Below are positions 1-7,195 of a stretch of 20,193 bases of DNA, piece after piece. This DNA is from Clostridium sp. CAG:448 (GTDB lineage Bacteria > Bacillota > Clostridia > Oscillospirales > CAG-272). Under the pieces are notes generated by a model that did no database searches, was not told the DNA's origin, and saw only the letters and a program-made list of their open reading frames with translations. The stretch is from contig FR890569.1 in the NCBI GenBank assembly GCA_000433415.1, positions 42,086 through 62,278 on the forward strand, read 5' to 3'. The translations under genes were made by a program, and so were the position numbers. Within the stretch, counting starts at the first letter, position 1, and each line of letters opens with the position of its first letter.

Positions 1-1583
1 GTCCCGAAAAACCAAAAATCACCGACGACATCAATATGCTTGCCGGTAACCGCGCCTCCCGTGACCTTGTCCGCTCGGGCGAAAAAAGCGCAACGGTCTG
101 TGCCATGTTCGACTCGCTTTCGCAAAAAACGGTGCAGGCACTTTCGGAAATCGGAATCACCTGCGACGACGGGTGTGTTCTTCTGGAAAAAAATCTCCAT
201 GCGGACGGCAAAAGCAGTGCCCGTATCAACGGCAGACCTGTCACACAGGGGATGCTCCGGCAGGCAGGAAAGCTACTGATCAATATCCACGGTCAGAATG
301 ACAGCCAGGCACTCCTGGATGCCGATTCACATATCCGATACCTGGATGCCTATATCGGTGCCGAAGAACTTCTGCATGATTACGGCACTGTTTACCGCGA
401 TCTGCGAGAGGCAGAAAGCGCACTGGCGGCACTGCAGCAGAATGAAGCCGAAAAGCTTCGGTTGCGTGAAATGCTGCTTTATCAGATACGCGACATTGAT
501 GCCGTAAAGCCCAAAGAGGGCGAAGAAGAAAAACTGGAGAATGAATGCTCGCGTTTGCAGAATCTTGAGAAGATTCAGAAGCAGGTCAGTTTTTGCGAAC
601 GTGTGCTGGACAGCGGGGAAAAAGGCAGTGCCACCATGCTTGTCGCACGGGCGGCAGGTGCAATGGAACAACTATCGGCAATGATTCCGACCTCCGCGCC
701 GCTTGCAGAGCGGTTGCGCAACTGCGAATATGAATTACGTGACATCGCAGAGATACTCTCCACACTGTCCGAGCAGCCCGATGAAGATCCGACGGTTCTT
801 TTGGATCGGATGCAAAGCAGATTGGATGCATTGGCAAAACTGAAGCGCAAATACGGCGCATCCGTTTGTGAAGTACTTGCGTTTCGCGCCAATGCCGCCA
901 AACGGTTGGAAGAGCTTGATACGTCCGGCGAGCGCTGTGAAGAATTGAGCCACCGGATTTCCGAACTCCGCGAAAAAGCAGAAAATGTTGCCGCTGCTCT
1001 TCATCGGAAGCGTGCAGAGGCAGCCAAAGAAGTGGAGCGGAAAATCGCGGAAATACTTACTTATCTGGATATGCCGCGCGTCCGTTTTTTGGTCGCGGTC
1101 AGCCATTGCGCACTTAATGCGACAGGCTGTGACAAAGTGGAGTTTCTGATCGCCACCAACCCGGGAGAACCGCTCGCTCCCATGCAGAAAATTGCATCCG
1201 GCGGCGAATTGTCACGCATCATGCTTGCCATTCGCTGTGTACTCAATGATCGCGACGGCGTCGGCTGCATCATTTACGATGAGGTGGACACCGGTATTTC
1301 CGGAAGCACCTCACGCAAGGTCGGCTTGAAGCTGCGCAGAATTTCAAAGGAAACCCAAGTCATCTGTGTTACACATTCCGCACAAATCGCCTCTCTGGCG
1401 GATACCCATTTCTTTGTTTCCAAAAGCGAAGCAGACGGGCGGGTGCAGACGGCCGTGCGGATTCTGACACCTGAAGAAGAGCAGGATGCAATTGCAAGAA
1501 TTCTCGGGGGGCTGTCCGTCACGGATGCCCAACGTCAGGCTGCGGCGGACATGCTTGCCGGAAAGGATCGGGAAGAACTATGA
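1..1583 (+). CDS. recN: DNA repair protein RecN, 5'-truncated by the window edge
   Basis: RecN is an SMC-like ATPase that acts early in recombinational repair of double-strand breaks. The frame is open from base 3, so the gene starts upstream of the window; the ATG at 36 is internal. The first residues (ITDDINMLAGNRAS, then SGEKSATV) match the RecN segment that follows the P-loop, so roughly 35-40 N-terminal residues including Walker A are missing. The centre is charged and coiled-coil-like. The C-terminal ATPase half is present: ABC signature SGGELSR at about 1197-1217, Walker B-type YDEVDTG at about 1275-1295, and a switch histidine region (VTHSAQIA) at about 1369-1392. The stop overlaps the next start as ATGA at 1580-1583, indicating translational coupling with the ybaK-like gene. 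Family assignment is very secure. Confidence 0.95.
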   Translation, partial: PEKPKITDDINMLAGNRASRDLVRSGEKSATVCAMFDSLSQKTVQALSEIGITCDDGCVLLEKNLHADGKSSARINGRPVTQGMLRQAGKLLINIHGQNDSQALLDADSHIRYLDAYIGAEELLHDYGTVYRDLREAESALAALQQNEAEKLRLREMLLYQIRDIDAVKPKEGEEEKLENECSRLQNLEKIQKQVSFCERVLDSGEKGSATMLVARAAGAMEQLSAMIPTSAPLAERLRNCEYELRDIAEILSTLSEQPDEDPTVLLDRMQSRLDALAKLKRKYGASVCEVLAFRANAAKRLEELDTSGERCEELSHRISELREKAENVAAALHRKRAEAAKEVERKIAEILTYLDMPRVRFLVAVSHCALNATGCDKVEFLIATNPGEPLAPMQKIASGGELSRIMLAIRCVLNDRDGVGCIIYDEVDTGISGSTSRKVGLKLRRISKETQVICVTHSAQIASLADTHFFVSKSEADGRVQTAVRILTPEEEQDAIARILGGLSVTDAQRQAAADMLAGKDREEL

Positions 1584-2089
1584 GCCATATCAAAATACCC
1601 AAAACAAATGCCATGCGGATTCTGGACGGTGCCAAAATTCCGTACGAAATTTACACCTATGAGGTAGACGAAAACGATCTTTCCGGAACACACATTGCGG
1701 ATTGCGTCGGACTGCCTTATGAAACCGTTTTCAAAACACTGGTCGCAAAGGGCGATAAAACCGGGTTTCTCGTGTTCTGTATTCCTGTAGACCGTGAAAT
1801 TGATTTGCGGAAAATCGCAAGCGAAACAGGAAACAAGCGGATCGAGATGCTACACGTAAAGGATCTGCTCGCCGTAACCGGGTATATCCGCGGCGGGTGC
1901 TCTCCGATCGGTATGAAGAAAAAATTTCCGACCTATCTGGACGAAGAAGCAGGAAAGCATGACCGAATTACGGTCAGCGGCGGTATGCGGGGCGTTCAAC
2001 TTTTGATCGGCGTCCGGGAATTGCGAAACATCACCGGAGCTACCCTGTTACCGCTGACGCAAGAACAGAATGAAACGAAAGGTGAATAA
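1580..2089 (+). CDS. ybaK: YbaK/EbsC-family Cys-tRNA(Pro) deacylase
   Basis: A 169-residue single-domain protein of the YbaK/ProX-like aminoacyl-tRNA deacylase family, which hydrolyses mischarged Cys-tRNA(Pro) or related tRNAs in trans. The family features are visible: start region KTNAMRILDGAKIPYE, the conserved lysine in FKTLV (about Lys52) that corresponds to the catalytic lysine of characterised YbaK proteins, the IPVDREIDLRK segment, and the RGGCSPIGMKKKFPTYLDE block. Length is normal. It overlaps recN by 4 bases and ends 2 bases before the argS start, so it probably sits in one transcript with both. Location is cytosolic. Pairing with an aminoacyl-tRNA synthetase fits a translation-fidelity role. 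The exact substrate (Cys-tRNA(Pro) or another) cannot be told from sequence. Confidence 0.93.
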   Translation: MSHIKIPKTNAMRILDGAKIPYEIYTYEVDENDLSGTHIADCVGLPYETVFKTLVAKGDKTGFLVFCIPVDREIDLRKIASETGNKRIEMLHVKDLLAVTGYIRGGCSPIGMKKKFPTYLDEEAGKHDRITVSGGMRGVQLLIGVRELRNITGATLLPLTQEQNETKGE

Positions 2090-2091
2090 CC

Positions 2092-3852
2092 ATGCTGAAA
2101 ATCAAACAACAAATCGCACAGACCATTCAAAACGGTATACAGACACTGAGTCCTGACGCAACCGTCTCCGAGCAGGAAATTCTTGCGTTGCTGGAATATC
2201 CGCCCGACGACAGTATGGGAGACCTTGCGCTTCCGTGCTTCAAATTCGCAAAGACATTGCGTAAATCCCCGGTTATGATCGCACAATCGCTGGCTGACGC
2301 ATTGAAATCTGACAGCGACATCGGTCAGGTCACCGCACTGAACGGATATCTGAACATCCGTCTTTCGGGAAATGCACTGGCATCGCATGTCATTCCTGAA
2401 GTTCTGCAAAAAGGGGATCGCTACGGTTCGCCGGAATGCGGTCACGGAAAAACCGTTGTACTGGACTATTCCTCCCCGAATGTCGCCAAACCCTTCCACA
2501 TCGGTCATCTCGGCACGACTGTCATCGGACATTCCCTGAAAATGCTCCATGAATTTGCCGGCTATCATTGCATCGGTATCAACTATCTCGGCGACTGGGG
2601 AACACAGTTCGGAAAACTGATTCTCGCCTATCGCACATGGGGGAGCAGGGAATCGGTCGAAGAGGGCGGAATCGACAAACTGGTAGAACTGTATGTCCGC
2701 GTCAACAATGAAATCGGCGCCGAAAAAGAACGTGGAGAGCATGCACTCGCCGATGCGGCACGCGCGGAATTCCATAAGATGGAAACCGGAGATGAAGAAA
2801 ACCTTGCCCTTTGGCGTTGGTTTATTGAGATCAGCCTCAAAGAATACGAAAAAACCTATAAACAACTCGGCATCACCTTTGACAGCTACAAAGGAGAATC
2901 CTTCTATACGGATAAAATGCCCGCGCAGGTTGAAAAGCTGCGCCAAATGGGGCTTTTGAAGCTGGATCAGGGCGCTTCCATTGTAGATCTAGAACCGTAT
3001 GGTATGCCGCCCTGCCTGATTCTCAAGAGCGACGGCTCCACCCTTTATCCGACACGTGATATCGCCGCTGCCGTCTACCGCAAACAGGAGTACAATTTTG
3101 ACAAATGCATTTACGTAACGAGCAATCAACAGATTCTGCACTTCAAACAGTGGTTTAAGGTTGTGGAGCTGATGGGATACGACTGGTATGACGAACTGGT
3201 TCACGTCCCCTATGGCACGGTCAGTATCAACGGCTCCAAGCTGGCAACACGGACAGGCAATGTCATTCTTTTGCGCGATTTGTTCAGTGCGGCAATCGAA
3301 AAGGTGACGGAAATTATGGAAGAGAAGAACCCTTCTCTGAAGGGTCGCACGGACATTGCGGAGGCAATTGGCGTCGGTGCGATTGTGTTCTACTATCTTT
3401 CCAACAATCGCATCAAGGACATCGATTTCAACATGGAAGATGCCCTGTCGTTTGAAGGAAACACGGGACCGTATGTGCAGTATACCTATGCGAGAACCTG
3501 CTCTGTGCTGGAAAAAGCGCCCGCATTTAATGTATCCTCGCTGAACGTCACGGATCCGAATGAGACGGCATTGCTCAAAGTAATCTGCCAGTTGGAGGAG
3601 CGTGTCATTCTGGCTTTGCGCGACTACGAACCTTCTGTCATTACGCGCTATATTCTGGAGGTTGCGGTTGCCTTCAATAAGTTCTACCACGCATGCCCCA
3701 TTCTGACGGCAGATGACCAAACGGTCAAAAATACCCGCATTGCGCTGACAGCGGCTTGCGCTGACAGCGGCAACCAAACAGGCGCTCGGAAACGCCTTTG
3801 GTCTGATCTGCCTGCGCAAAACCGAAAAAGTATAAAAGCAAACAAAATATAA
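2092..3852 (+). CDS. argS: Arginyl-tRNA synthetase with a frameshifted C-terminus
   Basis: Class I synthetase charging tRNA(Arg). Seen in order: N-terminal Arg-S additional domain (about 1-95), catalytic core with SSPNVAKPFHIGHL containing the HIGH motif, the GDWGTQFGKL segment, a KMSKS-equivalent region reading GSKLATRTGN, and the DALRxR-type C-terminal helical domain (NTGPYVQYTYARTCSVL onward). SD-like AAAGGTG lies before the ATG. The protein reads normally to about Ala555. There a perfect 16-bp tandem duplication (3740-3771) shifts the frame, and the last 31 residues are unlike ArgS. Removing one copy restores a 575-residue protein ending FGLICLRKTEKV, with stop at 3833-3835, which matches the expected C-terminal helix. 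As written, the anticodon-binding end is damaged. It is either a real mutation or an assembly error; the enzyme is normally essential. Confidence 0.93.
   Translation: MLKIKQQIAQTIQNGIQTLSPDATVSEQEILALLEYPPDDSMGDLALPCFKFAKTLRKSPVMIAQSLADALKSDSDIGQVTALNGYLNIRLSGNALASHVIPEVLQKGDRYGSPECGHGKTVVLDYSSPNVAKPFHIGHLGTTVIGHSLKMLHEFAGYHCIGINYLGDWGTQFGKLILAYRTWGSRESVEEGGIDKLVELYVRVNNEIGAEKERGEHALADAARAEFHKMETGDEENLALWRWFIEISLKEYEKTYKQLGITFDSYKGESFYTDKMPAQVEKLRQMGLLKLDQGASIVDLEPYGMPPCLILKSDGSTLYPTRDIAAAVYRKQEYNFDKCIYVTSNQQILHFKQWFKVVELMGYDWYDELVHVPYGTVSINGSKLATRTGNVILLRDLFSAAIEKVTEIMEEKNPSLKGRTDIAEAIGVGAIVFYYLSNNRIKDIDFNMEDALSFEGNTGPYVQYTYARTCSVLEKAPAFNVSSLNVTDPNETALLKVICQLEERVILALRDYEPSVITRYILEVAVAFNKFYHACPILTADDQTVKNTRIALTAACADSGNQTGARKRLWSDLPAQNRKSIKANKI
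3740..3771 (+). repeat. 16-bp perfect tandem duplication inside argS
   Basis: The unit ttgcgctgacagcggc occurs at 3740-3755 and again, identically and directly adjacent, at 3756-3771. Because 16 is not a multiple of three, it shifts the argS frame. The frame obtained by dropping one copy continues with ArgS-like sequence for 20 residues to a stop at 3833-3835, so the single-copy form is the ancestral one. Confidence 0.95.
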
Positions 3853-3884
3853 AAATTTATCATAAATAAGAGAGGTAACACAGT

Positions 3885-4616
3885 ATGTCCGGACATAGTA
3901 AATGGGCAAACATCAAGCACAAGAAGGAAAAAACAGATGCGGCAAGAGGCAAAGTCTTCACGCAGATCGGCAAGGAAATCGCAATCGCTGTCAAAGCCGG
4001 CGGCGGAGACCCCAACTCCAACTCCAAATTGCGCGACTTGATTGCGAAAGCCAAGGCAAACAATGTGCCGAATGATAACATCAAACGTAGCATTGAAAAG
4101 GCACTCGGCGCAGGCGGAGAGACCTACGAGGAAGTCATTTACGAAGGATACGGACCTGCCGGTATTGCCGTCATCGTCCGCGCGACAACTGACAACCGCA
4201 ACAGAACCGCCGGAAACGTGCGCGCCACCTTCTCCAAATATCACGGAAATCTCGGGCAGACCGGTTGTGTCGGATACCTGTTCTCAGACAAGGGTCTGAT
4301 TGTGGTGGACAATGAAGACGAGGACATTGATGAGGACAAGCTGATGGAAGACGCGCTGGAGGCGGGCGCTTCCGACTTCTCTGCCGAGGGTGACACTTTT
4401 GAGATTTACACGGAACCGGACGATGTTTATGCGATCGCCGATACCCTGAAAGAAAAGGGATACGAGATCGCCTCTGCCGAAGCCACCAAAATTCCTTCCA
4501 ACTATGTGACACTTGAGAACGAAGACGATATCAAGTTCATGGGACTTTTGCTGGACCGTCTGGATGAAGATGATGACGTAACGGAGGTTTACCATAACTG
4601 GGAAAACTGCGATTGA
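3885..4616 (+). CDS. yebC: YebC/PmpR (TACO1) family protein
   Basis: A 243-residue cytosolic protein with the diagnostic start MSGHSKWANIKHKK, followed by the RGKVFTQIGKEI and NVPNDNIKRSIEKA blocks and the central EGYGPAGIAVIV segment. Length matches the family. It was long annotated as a transcriptional regulator, and more recent work on family members points to a role on the ribosome in translation of difficult sequences; the sequence alone does not decide. An SD (AGAGAGG) precedes the ATG. It lies 32 bases after the present argS stop, or 49 after the restored one, and is probably co-transcribed. No convincing terminator follows in 4617-4689. Confidence 0.95.
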   Translation: MSGHSKWANIKHKKEKTDAARGKVFTQIGKEIAIAVKAGGGDPNSNSKLRDLIAKAKANNVPNDNIKRSIEKALGAGGETYEEVIYEGYGPAGIAVIVRATTDNRNRTAGNVRATFSKYHGNLGQTGCVGYLFSDKGLIVVDNEDEDIDEDKLMEDALEAGASDFSAEGDTFEIYTEPDDVYAIADTLKEKGYEIASAEATKIPSNYVTLENEDDIKFMGLLLDRLDEDDDVTEVYHNWENCD

Positions 4617-4689
4617 TCTTCCGCATTCCGGGTCAATGATTCTTTTCGACACTTCTCTCACTTTTAGGTAAAAAATTTCAGAAAATGTG

Positions 4690-4718
4690 TAGACAACCCC
4701 GTCAAAATGTGATATAAT
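4690..4718 (+). promoter_or_regulatory. Sigma-A-type promoter for the hydrogenase operon
   Basis: -35 TAGACA at 4690-4695, a 17-bp spacer, and -10 TATAAT at 4713-4718, with an extended -10 TG at 4710-4711. A start near 4725 would give a leader of about 37 bases ending in the AGGAGG at 4744-4749 ahead of the ATG at 4762. I found no clear Rex-type palindrome over the promoter. Confidence 0.8.
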
Positions 4719-4761
4719 AAACAGGTTGACAATAAACAAACACAGGAGGTTATTTTCTCAC

Positions 4762-5256
4762 ATGAAAAAGAAGCTGACCACGGTTGAATTTCGTGGCACC
4801 CCCGAACAGGAAGAAAAGCTGCTTGCAGTGATCGAGGAGTATCGCGGCGAAAAGGGCGCTATGATGCCCATTCTGCAAAAGGCGCAGGAGATTTACGGTT
4901 ATCTCCCGCTGGAAGTCCAGAAGATTATCGCCGAAAAAACCGATACCGCCGTTGAAGAAATCTACGGTATTGCATCCTTCTATGCGCAGTTCAAACTGAA
5001 TCCCGACGGCGAAGTTGCTGTTGCCGTTTGCCTTGGCACCGCATGTTATGTCAAGGGTTCCGGCGCCATTATCGAAGAAGTATCCAAAGAGCTGAACGTC
5101 CCGATCGGCAGTACATCCGCAGACGGCAAATATTCTCTGGAAGCGACCAGATGTATCGGCGCGTGCGGTCTTGCGCCGGTTCTGACCGTAAACGGTGAAG
5201 TATACGGCAGACTGACTACAGCGGATGTCAAAACCATCCTTGCCAAATATCAGTAA
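4762..5256 (+). CDS. hydC: [FeFe]-hydrogenase NuoE-like 2Fe-2S subunit (HydC/HndA type)
   Basis: A 164-residue thioredoxin-fold ferredoxin subunit of an NAD(P)-linked [FeFe]-hydrogenase that passes electrons between the flavin subunit and the rest of the complex. Family features are the helical N-terminus (MMPILQKAQEIYGYLP, then EEIYGIASFYAQF) and the four 2Fe-2S cysteines as C-x4-C (Cys90, Cys95) and C-x3-C (Cys131, Cys135). The ATG at 4762 is chosen because AGGAGG lies 12 bases upstream; a longer in-frame start at 4726 sits at the predicted transcription start and has no SD. It is the first gene of a three-gene operon, 14 bases from the next start. Named HydC in trimeric bifurcating enzymes and HndA in the Desulfovibrio NADP-reducing type. 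Confidence 0.92.
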   Translation: MKKKLTTVEFRGTPEQEEKLLAVIEEYRGEKGAMMPILQKAQEIYGYLPLEVQKIIAEKTDTAVEEIYGIASFYAQFKLNPDGEVAVAVCLGTACYVKGSGAIIEEVSKELNVPIGSTSADGKYSLEATRCIGACGLAPVLTVNGEVYGRLTTADVKTILAKYQ

Positions 5257-5270
5257 GGAGGAAGTGCGAG

Positions 5271-7175
5271 ATGATTAAAACAGTTGAACAATTGAATGAG
5301 ATCCGCAAAAAAATGCAGCCCGCGGTTGCCATGCGTGAGGGAAGTGACGTAACGGAAAAGAATATCCGCAAGCACGTCCTGATCTGCGGAGGTACCGGCT
5401 GCACCTCCTCCGGGAGTCCTGCTTTGCATGATGCTCTGATGAAAGAGTTGGAGGAAAAAGGGATTGCCGATCAGATCAAAGTGGTCAGAACCGGTTGTTT
5501 CGGTCTGTGCGCACTTGGTCCTGTGATGATTGTTTATCCGGAAGGCACTTTCTACTCCATGGTCAAGGTAGAGGATATTCCCGAAATCGTGGAATCTCAC
5601 CTGATCAACGATATTCCGGTTGAAAGAATCGAATTCCATGAAAAAAGCGCAAGTGACCACCACATTGCCAAACTGAAGGACATGTCCTTCTTCAAAAAAC
5701 AGCACCGCGTTGCCTTGCGCAACTGCGGCGTGATTGACCCCGAAAATATCGACGAATACATTGCAAGAGACGGTTATCAGGCACTTGCCAAGGTTCTGAC
5801 CACCATGACCCCGGATGATGTTGTTTCGGAAGTTCTTGCTTCCGGTCTGCGCGGAAGAGGCGGCGGCGGATTTCCGACCGGTCTGAAGTGGAAGTTTGCA
5901 ACGGCACGTCGTGGAGAGGTCAAAAAATATGTCTGCTGCAATGCGGACGAGGGTGACCCCGGTGCGTTTATGGACCGTTCCGTTTTGGAAGGCGATCCGC
6001 ATACGGTTTTGGAAGCTATGGCGATTGCCGGATATGCGATCGGTTCCGATGAGGGATATATTTATGTCCGTGCAGAATATCCGATTGCAATACATAGACT
6101 GGAAATCGCAATCAAGCAGGCAAGAGAAGAGGGACTGCTCGGAGAGAACATCTTCGGGACCGGATTCAACTTTGACGTAAAACTCCGTTTCGGCGCCGGC
6201 GCATTTGTATGCGGTGAGGAAACCGCTTTGATGACCTCCATCGAAGGTAACCGCGGCGAACCGCGTCCCCGTCCGCCTTTCCCGGCAGTAAAGGGACTCT
6301 TCGGACAGCCGACCATCCTGAACAATGTCGAAACATATGCCAATGTCTGTCAGATCATCCTGAACGGGGCATCCTGGTTTGCCGGCATGGGTACCGAGAA
6401 ATCGAAGGGAACCAAGGTATTCGCAATCGGCGGTAAGATCGTGAATACCGGTCTTTTAGAGGTTCCGATGGGAACAACCCTGCGTGAGGTCATCTATGAC
6501 ATCGGCGGCGGTATTCCGAACGGTAAAAAGTTCAAGGCAGCACAAACCGGCGGTCCTTCCGGCGGATGCATTCCCGCGTCCCTGATTGACACACCGATTG
6601 ATTACGATAACCTGACTGCCATTGGCTGTATGATGGGCTCCGGCGGTCTGATTGTAATGGACGAAGACAACTGCATGGTTGATATCGCCCGTTTCTTCCT
6701 CGACTTCACTGTCGATGAATCCTGCGGAAAGTGCACCCCCTGCCGTGTCGGTACGCGCAGACTGCTTGAATTGCTGGATAAAATCATCGCAGGAAACGGG
6801 GAAATGGAAGATCTGGATCGTATGGAGGAGCTGTGCCAGTACATCAAAGCAGGCTCTCTGTGCGGCTTGGGACAGACAGCCCCGAACCCGGTCATCGCAA
6901 CCATGAAATTCTTCCGTGATGAATATATTGCGCACATCGTGGACAAAAAGTGCCCCGCAGGTGTCTGCAAAGGTCTTGTACAGTACCACATCGATGCCGA
7001 TCAGTGTATCGGTTGCGGCAAGTGCGCAAAGAACTGTCCTGCGGATGCCATTTCCCGGACGGATTATATCGCTCCCGGACACAAGTTGGCTTCCATGGCG
7101 ATTGATACAAAGAAGTGCGTAAAGTGCGGCGCTTGTATCTCCAACTGTAAGTTCAATGCAATTTCCAAGGCTTAA
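5271..7175 (+). CDS. hydB: [FeFe]-hydrogenase NuoF-like flavin subunit (HydB/HndC type)
   Basis: A 634-residue NAD(P)H-binding subunit. Domains in order: an N-terminal thioredoxin-like 2Fe-2S domain with Cys39/Cys44 and Cys76/Cys80; the NuoF FMN/NADH domain with the glycine-rich loop GRGGGGFPTG (195-204) and NADEGDPGAF; an SLBB-like segment; the 4Fe-4S site ESCGKCTPCR (Cys485, 488, 491 with Cys531); and a C-terminal pair of 4Fe-4S ferredoxin motifs (Cys579/582/585/589 and Cys616/619/622/626). This is the standard architecture of HydB/HndC. SD AAGGAGG precedes the ATG. It would oxidise NADH or NADPH at FMN and exchange electrons with HydC and HydA. Whether it bifurcates with ferredoxin cannot be read from sequence alone. 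Confidence 0.95.
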   Translation: MIKTVEQLNEIRKKMQPAVAMREGSDVTEKNIRKHVLICGGTGCTSSGSPALHDALMKELEEKGIADQIKVVRTGCFGLCALGPVMIVYPEGTFYSMVKVEDIPEIVESHLINDIPVERIEFHEKSASDHHIAKLKDMSFFKKQHRVALRNCGVIDPENIDEYIARDGYQALAKVLTTMTPDDVVSEVLASGLRGRGGGGFPTGLKWKFATARRGEVKKYVCCNADEGDPGAFMDRSVLEGDPHTVLEAMAIAGYAIGSDEGYIYVRAEYPIAIHRLEIAIKQAREEGLLGENIFGTGFNFDVKLRFGAGAFVCGEETALMTSIEGNRGEPRPRPPFPAVKGLFGQPTILNNVETYANVCQIILNGASWFAGMGTEKSKGTKVFAIGGKIVNTGLLEVPMGTTLREVIYDIGGGIPNGKKFKAAQTGGPSGGCIPASLIDTPIDYDNLTAIGCMMGSGGLIVMDEDNCMVDIARFFLDFTVDESCGKCTPCRVGTRRLLELLDKIIAGNGEMEDLDRMEELCQYIKAGSLCGLGQTAPNPVIATMKFFRDEYIAHIVDKKCPAGVCKGLVQYHIDADQCIGCGKCAKNCPADAISRTDYIAPGHKLASMAIDTKKCVKCGACISNCKFNAISKA

Positions 7176-7195
7176 AGAAAGGAGAATTGTGGTAG

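Noticed and set aside
3740..3852. Programmed frameshifting in argS
   Set aside because: The shift is caused by a full 16-bp duplicated unit, not by a slippery heptamer with a downstream structure.
1996..3909. Two reverse-strand open frames of over 300 codons opposite ybaK and argS
   Set aside because: They run antisense to clearly conserved synthetase sequence, lack recognisable motifs and have no matching ribosome site.
4690..4760. A Rex (NADH-sensing) operator over the hydrogenase promoter
   Set aside because: I looked for TTGTTAA-N4-TTAACAA-like sequence; only one-sided AT-rich resemblance is present.
4726..4761. Longer N-terminus for the NuoE-like subunit
   Set aside because: The upstream ATG is at the predicted transcription start with no SD, while AGGAGG fits the ATG at 4762.
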